Shown here: positions 45,305-52,561 of the stretch, one piece after another
Position numbering within the stretch: the first letter of the stretch is position 1
Layout: each line of letters begins with the position of its first letter
Made by a program: the position numbers and the translations under genes
The notes under the pieces: generated by a model
Seen by the model: only the letters and a program-made list of their open reading frames with translations
The model's database searches: none
Told to the model about the DNA's origin: nothing
DNA from: JAFGVL01 sp963663245
Lineage (GTDB): Bacteria > Bacteroidota > Bacteroidia > Bacteroidales > Paludibacteraceae
NCBI GenBank assembly: GCA_963663245.1
Contig: OY760143.1
Span: 992,001-1,056,000 of the forward strand
Reading direction: 5' to 3'
DNA length: 64,000 bases

Positions 45305-45559
45305 TTACTGATGTAAATTAGTATTTGTATATATGTCACTATCTGTTGAGACTACAACAAGATTGTATTCAAGTATATCCTCCAATAGCGTCTCTTGATC
45401 ATCTTCAATATCATTGTTGTTGAATAAATCGAAGAATAAAATGCTGGTTTCAGTTAAACTCTTTTTTATAATAGGAATAGCAATAGCTCCAATAGAAATA
45501 CATGATTGTAGAGAGGCAAAAATGGCATAAGCCTTTCTTGTCCATCTTCGAAAACGCAT
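45305..45559 (-). CDS. Small ORF upstream of the TonB receptor (possible leader)
   Basis: An 84-residue product starting MRFRRWTRKAYAIFASL. The ATG at 45592 in the same frame would add 11 residues, but the -7 box TATCTTTG (45604-45597 on this strand) puts the transcript start near that codon, so the ATG at 45559 is preferred. After the basic start comes one hydrophobic stretch (SIGAIAIPIIKKSL) and an acidic tail. The RKAYAIFASLQSCISIG segment resembles GKGYRFFTNLKKKVIIG in the signal region of the receptor downstream. Function unknown; a regulatory leader for the receptor is possible. Confidence 0.65.
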   Translation of the reverse strand: MRFRRWTRKAYAIFASLQSCISIGAIAIPIIKKSLTETSILFFDLFNNNDIEDDQETLLEDILEYNLVVVSTDSDIYTNTNLHQ

Positions 45560-45596
45560 TTTTGATTTAAGTGATAGAACTATCTGTTTCATGCTG

Positions 45597-45604
45597 CAAA
45601 GATA
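45597..45604 (-). promoter_or_regulatory. -7 box for the small ORF-TonB receptor unit
   Basis: TATCTTTG read on the minus strand. It is divergent from the purU box 21 bp away. No TTTG was seen at the -33 position. Confidence 0.55.
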
Positions 45605-45625
45605 AAACTATTTCACTGATTTTAT

Positions 45626-45633
45626 TACCTTTG
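45626..45633 (+). promoter_or_regulatory. -7 box for purU
   Basis: TACCTTTG, 16 nt before the purU ATG, in a 57-bp divergent intergenic region. Confidence 0.55.
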
Positions 45634-45649
45634 TTCCTCTAAATAAGAA

Positions 45650-46525
45650 ATGAAAAGAATGACACAAACTGAGAATACAGCTGTTTTATTAATACACTGT
45701 CCTGATAAACAGGGGATATTAGCTACTGTTACTGAATTTATAAATATAAATAAAGGGAATATTCTTTACCTAGATCAGTGGGTAGATAAAGAAGATGAGC
45801 AGTTTTTTATGCGTGTTGAATGGAGCTTACATGAATTTGCTATTCCACGTGAAAAAATTAAAGAATATTTTGAAACGCTTATAGCCAAGAAACTTCAGAT
45901 GAAGTTTGATTTGTATTTTAAAGATATTAAACCACGAATGGCCATTTTTGTTTCAAAAATGTCTCATTGTATCTATGATATGTTGGCCAGACATGCTGCC
46001 GGAGAGTGGAACGTAGAAATACCACTAATTGTAAGTAACCATCCAGATTTGGAACATATTGCTAATCGCTTTGATATTCCTTTCAAGCATATTCCTATAA
46101 CGAAAGAAACTAAAGCAGAACAGGAGGCTTTTCAGATAGCTTTATTAGAAGAAAATAAGGTGGATTTTATCGTGCTTGCTCGCTATATGCAGATTTTAAG
46201 TGATAGTTTTATTCAGCATTTTGAGAAAAAGGTCATCAATATTCATCATTCTTTCCTTCCTGCCTTTGTAGGTGCTAAGCCTTATCATGCAGCTCATGCT
46301 CGAGGGGTGAAAATGATAGGTGCTACTAGTCATTATGTAACTGCAGAATTAGATGCAGGTCCAATTATTAAACAAGATGTAGCGCATATTACACACAAGG
46401 ATACCATTGAAGTGCTAATACGTAAAGGACAAGATTTGGAGAAAATTGTATTGTCTAGAGCTGTAGGTAAACATATTGAACGTAAGATTCTTGCTTATAA
46501 TAATAGAACTGTTGTTTTCGAATAA
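45650..46525 (+). CDS. purU: Formyltetrahydrofolate deformylase
   Basis: PurU hydrolyses 10-formyl-THF to formate and THF, balancing one-carbon pools and feeding formate to PurT where present. The 291 residues combine an N-terminal ACT domain (VLLIHCPDKQGILATVTEFI, about 11-30) with a formyltransferase domain; INIHHSFLPAF and the catalytic Asp region (ATSHYVTAELDAGPII) are intact. The internal ATG at 45659 (MTQTENTAV) is an alternative start. It is a single gene ended by a large palindromic terminator. Confidence 0.95.
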   Translation: MKRMTQTENTAVLLIHCPDKQGILATVTEFININKGNILYLDQWVDKEDEQFFMRVEWSLHEFAIPREKIKEYFETLIAKKLQMKFDLYFKDIKPRMAIFVSKMSHCIYDMLARHAAGEWNVEIPLIVSNHPDLEHIANRFDIPFKHIPITKETKAEQEAFQIALLEENKVDFIVLARYMQILSDSFIQHFEKKVINIHHSFLPAFVGAKPYHAAHARGVKMIGATSHYVTAELDAGPIIKQDVAHITHKDTIEVLIRKGQDLEKIVLSRAVGKHIERKILAYNNRTVVFE

Positions 46526-46533
46526 GGAAATAG

Positions 46534-46585
46534 TAAATGACATAAAAAAAGGAGTCTAATTAGACTCCTTTTTTTATGTCATTTA
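46534..46585. terminator. 52-bp palindromic bidirectional terminator
   Basis: A perfect palindrome centred on AATT, containing GGAGTCTAATTAGACTCC flanked by A7/T7 and then GACATTTA-type outer arms. It serves purU on the plus strand. On the minus strand it contains the last codons and the stop of rfbD (stop at 46562-46560). Confidence 0.9.
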
Positions 46586-47423
46586 TACATCTTTCCAAAC
46601 CGTCTTTCCAATAGGGAATTTCCATTTCAAAAGTGTTTTTTATTTTCGTTTTGTTTAATACGCTGTAGGCTGGGCGAGGAGTTTTGCTTGGAAAATCTTT
46701 CGATTCGATAGGATTCACCATGCAGTTAATGCCATATATTTCATGTATGCATTTCGTAAAATCGTACCAGCTAGCGACACCTTCGTTGGAGAAATGATAA
46801 ATGCCACCTTTCCAGTTGTTCTTAGAGACGATTCTCATGATAGCTGCCGCAAGATCTCCAGCATAGGTAGGCGTTCCAATTTGGTCGAATATAACACCTA
46901 GGCTATCTCTTTCAGTTCCTAGCTTAATCATCGTTTTTACAAAGTTATTTCCATAACTAGAGTATAACCATGAGGTGCGTATGATAATTGCCTCTTTGCA
47001 AGCTTCTTCTAATGCAATTTCGCCTGCAACTTTTGTTTTGCCGTAAGCAGATTGCGGACAAATAGGCATGTCTTCAGAATAGGGGATGTGGTTAGTGCCA
47101 TCAAACACGTAATCTGTTGATACATGTATTAATTTTGCATCAAATTCAGTAGCTGCTTCTCCCAGTATTTTTACAGCATCACGGTTAATGCTATAGGCCA
47201 GGTCTGTTTCCTCTTCTGCTTTGTCAACTGCTGTATAAGCAGCACAGTTAATTATATAGTTAACAGGGTTGTTTTTAATGAAACTTACCACAGCGTCTTG
47301 GCAAGTAATGTCCAAACTGTCAGCATCAGTAAATATGAAATTAAACTCAGAGTAGTTTGATGAAATTGCTTTTAACTCACTACCCAGTTGTCCGTATGCT
47401 CCTGTAACTAATATCTTTTTCAT
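46560..47423 (-). CDS. rfbD: dTDP-4-dehydrorhamnose reductase
   Basis: RfbD (RmlD) makes dTDP-L-rhamnose, the last step of the pathway, by NAD(P)H reduction. The 287-residue SDR-like protein has the nucleotide motif TGAYGQLGSEL at residue 7, VSTDYVFDGT and the catalytic YGKTKVAGE. It is the last gene of the rfbA-rfbC-rfbD set, 3 nt behind rfbC. Its final seven codons lie inside a palindromic terminator. Confidence 0.95.
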   Translation of the reverse strand: MKKILVTGAYGQLGSELKAISSNYSEFNFIFTDADSLDITCQDAVVSFIKNNPVNYIINCAAYTAVDKAEEETDLAYSINRDAVKILGEAATEFDAKLIHVSTDYVFDGTNHIPYSEDMPICPQSAYGKTKVAGEIALEEACKEAIIIRTSWLYSSYGNNFVKTMIKLGTERDSLGVIFDQIGTPTYAGDLAAAIMRIVSKNNWKGGIYHFSNEGVASWYDFTKCIHEIYGINCMVNPIESKDFPSKTPRPAYSVLNKTKIKNTFEMEIPYWKDGLERCINDIKKGV

Positions 47424-47426
47424 TGT

Positions 47427-47981
47427 TTAAAAGCTAAAGTTTGTCTCAGAATTAGCTAAGAGTGGGTGTTTTGTGTCTTTGTCTGAAATTAGCGCTTTTT
47501 CTGCTGGTATTTTCCAGTCAATATTTAAAGTTGGGTCATTATACGCAATACCTCTGTCTAGTTCTGGAGTATATAGATTGTCGCATTTATAGCTAAAAAC
47601 AGCAGTGTCGCTTAAAACAGAAAAACCGTGTGCAAAGCCCTGAGGAATTAAAAACTGAAGATGATTATCTCCTGATAACTCAATTCCGTACCATTGTCCG
47701 AATGTTGGTGATCCTTTTCTTATATCAACAGCAACATCGTAAACTTTTCCTAGTATCACTGATACTAATTTTGACTGGCTAGCAGGGTTCAATTGATAAT
47801 GTAAACCACGAATTACTCCATAAGAAGATTTTGACCTGTTATCTTGACAGAATTTAATATTGATACCATTGTCTTGAAAAGTTTTTTCGTTATATGCTTC
47901 TGTAAAATAGCCTCTGTCATCTTCAAAAACCTTATTTTTCACAATAACTAAATCTTGTATAGGTGTTTTTATTATTTCCAT
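47427..47981 (-). CDS. rfbC: dTDP-4-dehydrorhamnose 3,5-epimerase
   Basis: RfbC (RmlC) epimerises C3 and C5 of the 4-keto sugar. The 184-residue cupin shows the opening FEDDRGYFTEAYNEKTF, the catalytic His in RGLHYQ and the active-site tyrosine region VFSYKCDNLYTPELDRGI. Spacing of 2-3 nt to both neighbours indicates one transcript. Confidence 0.96.
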   Translation of the reverse strand: MEIIKTPIQDLVIVKNKVFEDDRGYFTEAYNEKTFQDNGINIKFCQDNRSKSSYGVIRGLHYQLNPASQSKLVSVILGKVYDVAVDIRKGSPTFGQWYGIELSGDNHLQFLIPQGFAHGFSVLSDTAVFSYKCDNLYTPELDRGIAYNDPTLNIDWKIPAEKALISDKDTKHPLLANSETNFSF

Positions 47982-47983
47982 TC

Positions 47984-48862
47984 TTAATGTTGTTGTTCTT
48001 CTTCTGCTATTTTAATTAGGTATTGACCATAAAGATTTTTGCTTAAAGGAGCAGCTAGTTTCAATAATTGTTTTTTGCTTATGTATCCTTTTCTATATGC
48101 TATCTCTTCAAGACAAGCAACTTGTAACCCTTGTCGGTTCTGAATAGTTGCGATAAAATTTGCCGCTTCTAATAAGCTGTCATGAGTTCCAGTGTCTAGC
48201 CAAGCCATGCCGCGACCTAATAACTCAACAGATAATTTACCTTCATCAAGATAGGTTTTATTTAAGTCTGTTATTTCTAATTCTCCTCTTGGAGAAGGTT
48301 TTAATTCTTTAGCTCTTCTAATAACGTCATTGTCATAAAAATATAAGCCTGTAACTGCCCAGTCTGATTTGGGATTTTCTGGTTTTTCTTCAATGCTTAA
48401 TACGGTTCCGTTGTTGTCAAACTCAGCTACTCCATATCGCTCTGGATCGTGCACATGATAACCAAATACATAACCACCTTCGGTCAATTGAGAGGCGTTT
48501 TTTAGGTGTTTTGAGAAGTCAAATCCGTAAAAGATATTATCACCTAACACCATACATACACTATCGTTGCCAATAAATTCTTCGCCAATAATAAATGCTT
48601 GGGCTAATCCATCAGGTGATGGTTGTTCGGCATATTCGATTTGTAAGCCAATGTCTACTCCGTCTCCTAATAGATTTCTATATAAGGGTAAATCTTGAGG
48701 GGTAGATATAATTAGTATTTCTTTAATGCCTGCTAACATTAAGACAGATAAAGGATAGTAAATCATAGGCTTATCATAAACGGGAACAATTTGTTTTGAT
48801 ATGCTTTTAGTAATAGGGTAGAGGCGAGTACCAGACCCTCCTGCTAGGACAATTCCTTTCAT
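47984..48862 (-). CDS. rfbA: Glucose-1-phosphate thymidylyltransferase
   Basis: RfbA (RmlA) makes dTDP-glucose from dTTP and glucose 1-phosphate, the first step toward dTDP-rhamnose. The 292 residues begin MKGIVLAGGSGTRLYPITK, with KQIVPVYDKPMIYYPLSVLM, LGDNIFYG and the catalytic EEKPENPKSDWAVTGLYFYD. rfbB (the 4,6-dehydratase) is missing from this cluster and must be elsewhere if the pathway is complete. Confidence 0.96.
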   Translation of the reverse strand: MKGIVLAGGSGTRLYPITKSISKQIVPVYDKPMIYYPLSVLMLAGIKEILIISTPQDLPLYRNLLGDGVDIGLQIEYAEQPSPDGLAQAFIIGEEFIGNDSVCMVLGDNIFYGFDFSKHLKNASQLTEGGYVFGYHVHDPERYGVAEFDNNGTVLSIEEKPENPKSDWAVTGLYFYDNDVIRRAKELKPSPRGELEITDLNKTYLDEGKLSVELLGRGMAWLDTGTHDSLLEAANFIATIQNRQGLQVACLEEIAYRKGYISKKQLLKLAAPLSKNLYGQYLIKIAEEEQQH

Positions 48863-48905
48863 ATTATTGTTTTTTTTGTTTGAATCATAACAAAAGTACT
48901 AATTT

Positions 48906-49448
48906 TTACTCAAGTACTAATTTACCTTCTTTATATTCCTTATATTTAATAGCTAATAGAGAGATTATTTGAGTTATAAGTGTTTGTGCTGATGCTGTTT
49001 CCTTGCTAATTTCTTTTTGTTGGATCTTTAGCAAGAGTATGCCATAAATAAAACTGAAACATACTTCTATTTCATTCTCTATTGTGCTGTTTTGTTTAGC
49101 TTTTAATTCGTTAATGATAGGAATTGCTTTCTGATAGAAAGAATTGTACTGAGGATTTTTACTATTTAAAAGATAGATGTGTACATCGGTAAGGTCAATA
49201 ACGATGTTGTTATTGATTTGTAAATGTCCTTTCTCAATAACATTTTCTGAGCGCATCATATCAATTAGTTGCTCGTACCATTCTAGTAGTTCAGTTTTTT
49301 TTGATGTGGGTAATTCATGTTTCTCTACAATTTGTGTATTGATAGCATCAATATCAAGCTTATATGCTCGAATAAGATCTTCAATTTGCCACATATATAA
49401 GAGGTATTCAGCTATGTTGTCTTTTTTCTTTTGTGCAGAGGTGTACAT
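48906..49448 (-). CDS. DUF4924 family protein
   Basis: A helical, cytoplasmic-looking protein of 180 residues that matches the Bacteroidota-specific DUF4924 family (KKDNIAEYLLYMWQIEDLIRAY near the N terminus, a central HIYLLNSKNPQYN motif). No function is known. It lies 13 nt after the S4-domain gene and 43 nt before rfbA, in the same reverse-strand run. Confidence 0.8.
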   Translation of the reverse strand: MYTSAQKKKDNIAEYLLYMWQIEDLIRAYKLDIDAINTQIVEKHELPTSKKTELLEWYEQLIDMMRSENVIEKGHLQINNNIVIDLTDVHIYLLNSKNPQYNSFYQKAIPIINELKAKQNSTIENEIEVCFSFIYGILLLKIQQKEISKETASAQTLITQIISLLAIKYKEYKEGKLVLE

Positions 49449-49461
49449 GATCTATTAAAAT

Positions 49462-49866
49462 TTAGTTTTCATAATCTTCATCTAAAAAGAACTCTTCGGT
49501 AAAGCTTTCGATTTCTCGTCGATCTTTTTTTGTGGGTCGTCCCTCTCCTCTATTTCGATTGGTAGAAAAGCTTAGCTTATGCATTTCTAGAATTTCAAGC
49601 TGTTCAGGAGTAGTTACGTTCTCCATGTAGTTTGGAACAAGTTTCGCTCCCATACGGTTTTCAGATAAGTTGAGAACTCTAAATGAAAAGATAACGGGTC
49701 CTTTTCTTACTTCAATAATATCATTAACTTTAATTGTACGAGAAGGTTTTAGGTTTACACCTTTTAGAGAAACTTTCCCTTTTTTGCATGCTTCTGATGC
49801 TATGCTTCTAGTTTTAAATATACGCACAGCCCACAGCCATTTGTCAATGCGAACATCTGTTTTCAA
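49462..49866 (-). CDS. S4-domain RNA-binding protein (Hsp15/HslR-like)
   Basis: A 134-residue protein whose first 60 residues are an S4 domain (VRIDKWLWAVRIFKTRSIA, KGKVSLKGVNLKPSRTIKVND), as in the heat-shock protein Hsp15, which recycles stalled 50S subunits carrying peptidyl-tRNA. The tail is basic, then acidic. It starts 1 nt after pth, and both act on peptidyl-tRNA, which supports a shared role in ribosome rescue. Confidence 0.88.
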   Translation of the reverse strand: MKTDVRIDKWLWAVRIFKTRSIASEACKKGKVSLKGVNLKPSRTIKVNDIIEVRKGPVIFSFRVLNLSENRMGAKLVPNYMENVTTPEQLEILEMHKLSFSTNRNRGEGRPTKKDRREIESFTEEFFLDEDYEN

Positions 49867-49867
49867 T

Positions 49868-50470
49868 CTATTTGTTGTTATATTGTGTCATTGTGTTTTG
49901 TGTACCACTTAGACAAAAACTAGTTACTATTTCAGCAGACTTATCAAGTCTTTCAGTTAAAGCTTCTTGTTCTTCAGAAGTAAATTTCTCAAGTACATAA
50001 TCTATTTGTTTGCCTTGTTGAAAGTTGTTGCCAATTCCAAAACGTAAACGAGCATATGAATTTCCACCTAATACTTCTTCAATGCTTTTAAGACCATTGT
50101 GTCCTGCCCCAGATCCTTTAGCTCGTAGTCGAAGGCTTCCAAATGGAAGTGCAAGGTCATCAACTATTACTAATAAATTTTCAGGGGCTATTTTTTCTTT
50201 TTGCATCCAATAACGAATAGCTTTGCCACTCAGATTCATATAAGTTGAGGGCTTTAGCATTATAATTGAGCGTCCTTTTACTTTATGTCTACATATAGAA
50301 CCATACCGATCTTCGGTAAAAAAAATATTGGACGCTTTTACAAAAGCGTCCAATACCATAAATCCTATGTTGTGTCGAGTTTCATGGTATTCATTACCAA
50401 TGTTGCCCAATCCTACAATTAGATATTTCATTTGTGAAATACTATTATTTTTAGAGAACAGATTAAACAT
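49868..50470 (-). CDS. pth: Peptidyl-tRNA hydrolase
   Basis: Pth frees tRNA from drop-off peptidyl-tRNA. The core begins MKYLIVGLGNIGNEYHETRH with the catalytic His in TRHNIGF, followed by KPSTYMNLSGKA and the family's GAGHNGLKSIE. The frame is open up to 50578, inside rplY, but the sequence before 50470 is low-complexity read-through of the rplY tail. The ATG at 50470 gives a short N-terminal extension (MFNLFSKNNSISQ) of a kind common in flavobacterial Pth; the ATG at 50431 is the other candidate. It lies 43 nt after rplY. Confidence 0.92.
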   Translation of the reverse strand: MFNLFSKNNSISQMKYLIVGLGNIGNEYHETRHNIGFMVLDAFVKASNIFFTEDRYGSICRHKVKGRSIIMLKPSTYMNLSGKAIRYWMQKEKIAPENLLVIVDDLALPFGSLRLRAKGSGAGHNGLKSIEEVLGGNSYARLRFGIGNNFQQGKQIDYVLEKFTSEEQEALTERLDKSAEIVTSFCLSGTQNTMTQYNNK

Positions 50471-50513
50471 TTTATTTGCAAATGAGAGTTCTGTTACATA
50501 CCCTAAAGTTGTT

Positions 50514-51173
50514 CTAGCTTTCGCCTTCAGTTTTTGCTTCGCCTTCAGCTGCTGCTTCAGTTGCTTCACCTTCAGCACCTTCTACTTCGCCTTCAGCTGC
50601 TCCTCCAGCACTTCCAGCAGCACCTTTAGCTGCTCTAGTTAATTTAACTGCACATATAATATTCATTGATGGAGATAAAATCTCTAAGCCAGGGAATGAA
50701 AGAGTACCAACTTGAATTGATTTTCCTAATTCAACACCAGTCACATCTACCTCAACAAATTCAGGAACTTTATCATAAGTAGATTTTACTTTGATTGTAC
50801 GCATTTCCTGAATTAATTTACCCCCTTGTTTAACCCCTTCTGCTAATCCGTTAAGTTTAACAGGTACATTAATAACAATAGGTTTTTTATCGAATACTTC
50901 CAAGAAATCAATATGCAATACCTTGTCAGAAACAGGGTGGAATTGTAAGTCTTTCATGATGGCATTAAAAGTTTTGCCAGCAACGCTTAGTTCTACAACA
51001 AAGATTTCAGGGGTGTAAATTAGTTTACGAACTTTATTACTAGGAACTTCAAAGTGAATATTTTCACTTCCACCGTATAAAACGCATGGTACATTCTCGT
51101 TTGCACGAGCTACTTTTGTTGGTTTTTTACCAACTAACTCTCTTACAGAGCCTTCTAATTGAAATGTTTTCAT
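50514..51173 (-). CDS. rplY: 50S ribosomal protein L25/general stress protein Ctc
   Basis: L25 binds 5S rRNA; the longer Ctc form (219 residues) has an L25 domain (about 1-95, with PCVLYGGSENIHFEVP) and a TL5-type beta domain. The last 40 residues are a Gly/Ala/Glu tail encoded by imperfect GAAGGTGAA- and GCAGCTGAA-like repeats, a fast-evolving tail common in this phylum. It heads a reverse-strand run of translation genes with pth and the S4 protein. Confidence 0.95.
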   Translation of the reverse strand: MKTFQLEGSVRELVGKKPTKVARANENVPCVLYGGSENIHFEVPSNKVRKLIYTPEIFVVELSVAGKTFNAIMKDLQFHPVSDKVLHIDFLEVFDKKPIVINVPVKLNGLAEGVKQGGKLIQEMRTIKVKSTYDKVPEFVEVDVTGVELGKSIQVGTLSFPGLEILSPSMNIICAVKLTRAAKGAAGSAGGAAEGEVEGAEGEATEAAAEGEAKTEGES

Positions 51174-51338
51174 TGATTAATTTTTTGTGTTACTCAAAAT
51201 TTAAGTGATAAGTTTTCTCGCTTAATTTCCCATCACACTTTTTATAAAAGTGCTGCAAAAGTAGGTCTTTTATTTTAATAATACAACACTAATAATGAAA
51301 GAATTAGTCTATTTTTGAACTTTAGTTTTGAGGCAAAA

Positions 51339-51369
51339 AAAATCCCCTCTGCAAAGCAAAGAGGATTTT
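51339..51369 (-). terminator. Terminator after the outer-membrane barrel gene
   Basis: On the minus strand a stem with a 2-nt bulge (AAAATCC...CTCT region, 51369-51360 with 51350-51339), 9-nt loop, then eight T. It lies 22 nt past the stop codon. Confidence 0.7.
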
Positions 51370-51390
51370 GAGTATCTTGTATGATGATAG

Positions 51391-52113
51391 TTAGAATATT
51401 ACTCCAATAGTTAATTCAACTGCTGAAGGTTGAAAAGTAATAGTATTAGGATAGATAGCTGCTGCAGGATCACCGGCGTTAACAGGATCAATTAATTGTA
51501 ATTGATCAGCAGGTAAATTAATTTTGTCATTGTAAAAATATAAATTTGAGAACCAACCTTTATACCCAATCTTCCCACAAAGAATTACTGCTCCTAAATC
51601 ATATTCACCTCCAATAGCAATTTCATATAATGCTCTAATAGGAAATATTTTGTAGTCAGTTTTGTCTGATATAGATACATTTTCATAATCTCCTAATCCG
51701 ACAATAGTTTCTTTTGGTTTTATCATGATTCCCATCCCTGTATTTATATGAGCTGCATAACGCATTTTTCCAAATGAGCCAGTTCTTAATTTTAATCCGA
51801 TAGGAATTTCAAATTCATTAAACTCATATTTAATTTCATTTGTTTCAACATTAGGTCCATCAAAATTACCTCCATAAGAGTTGTATCTTAAACCTGTAAT
51901 AATCGAATAAGTTTCCCCCAAATTAATATTAACAATAAGACCTCCATTTAATTTAACGGAGTTTCCATCTTCTACTATGCCATCCGAGCTCGTATTTAGC
52001 CAAGTTAGAGCTGGGGATAATTCTAATCCAAAAGAAATTTTACCTTCTTCGGCATGTAGCAGAGAGTTAAAACTTAATAATAATGCAGTAGCTAGTATTG
52101 TTGCTTTTTTCAT
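51391..52113 (-). CDS. Outer-membrane beta-barrel protein (porin-like)
   Basis: A 240-residue product with a signal peptide (KKATILATALLLSFNSLLHA) and alternating strands (ISFGLELSPALTWL, YSIITGLRYNSYGG, YEIAIGGEYDLG) ending in an aromatic-rich final strand (AVELTIGVIF), the pattern of an 8- to 10-strand outer-membrane barrel. It resembles the PorT/OMP_b-brl_2 group in style, but no specific function can be assigned. It is a single-gene unit. Confidence 0.8.
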   Translation of the reverse strand: MKKATILATALLLSFNSLLHAEEGKISFGLELSPALTWLNTSSDGIVEDGNSVKLNGGLIVNINLGETYSIITGLRYNSYGGNFDGPNVETNEIKYEFNEFEIPIGLKLRTGSFGKMRYAAHINTGMGIMIKPKETIVGLGDYENVSISDKTDYKIFPIRALYEIAIGGEYDLGAVILCGKIGYKGWFSNLYFYNDKINLPADQLQLIDPVNAGDPAAAIYPNTITFQPSAVELTIGVIF

Positions 52114-52295
52114 GTTGTATTGTAGTTAATATTAAACAATCTACTTATATATTCATTACAAAGATAGTTTATTTTGTAAATTTTGCAATTTAGAGAGCTC
52201 TGCATTTTCACTTTAATTATATGTGCAGTTTAGTTGAAAATATTGACTTAATTATTGTATTTTTGAGCTATGCTTTTTAATCAGATAATACTATT

Positions 52296-52478
52296 ATGAG
52301 TAATATGAAAAAATTAAAGCGTTCGCGTAATTCTATGTTTGCTGGTGTTTGTGCAGGTGTTGCCGAATATTTTGAGGTGGATGTTACTTTAGTAAGAATA
52401 CTTTGGGTTATATTTTCTTTTGGTGCAGCAGGTATATTAGCTTATATTATTTGTATGATATTAATGCCTGCTAGTTAA
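52296..52478 (+). CDS. PspC-domain small membrane protein
   Basis: A 60-residue protein consisting almost only of a PspC domain: a basic start, FAGVCAGVAEYFEVD and a membrane segment (VRILWVIFSFGAAGILAYIICMIL, given in parts: VRILWVIFSF then GAAGILAYII). PspC domains occur in phage-shock and envelope-stress proteins; no other psp gene is nearby. The second ATG at 52305 is an alternative start. uvrB follows 83 nt later. Confidence 0.88.
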   Translation: MSNMKKLKRSRNSMFAGVCAGVAEYFEVDVTLVRILWVIFSFGAAGILAYIICMILMPAS

Positions 52479-52561
52479 TTAAAGAAGAAGAGATGTATGC
52501 TTCCCTCTTTGCTTTAGTGCGTTAAGAGTGGAAGTTTTTTTTGTTTTAATATAGATATAGA

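Noticed and set aside
45593..45649. Cobalamin riboswitch upstream of the BtuB-like receptor
   Set aside because: The divergent gap is only 57 bp and holds two -7 boxes; there is no space for a B12 riboswitch, and no B12-box sequence was recognised in or near the small ORF.
50471..50578. N-terminal extension of pth to the ATG at 50578
   Set aside because: It overlaps the 3' end of rplY and encodes low-complexity Lys/Gln/Ala sequence that mirrors the rplY repeat tail in another frame; the family core starts at 50431 and a plausible extended start is 50470.
48906..51173. Polysaccharide locus around rfbACD
   Set aside because: Only three dTDP-rhamnose genes are present, preceded by translation-related genes; there are no glycosyltransferases, flippase or polymerase, and rfbB is missing.
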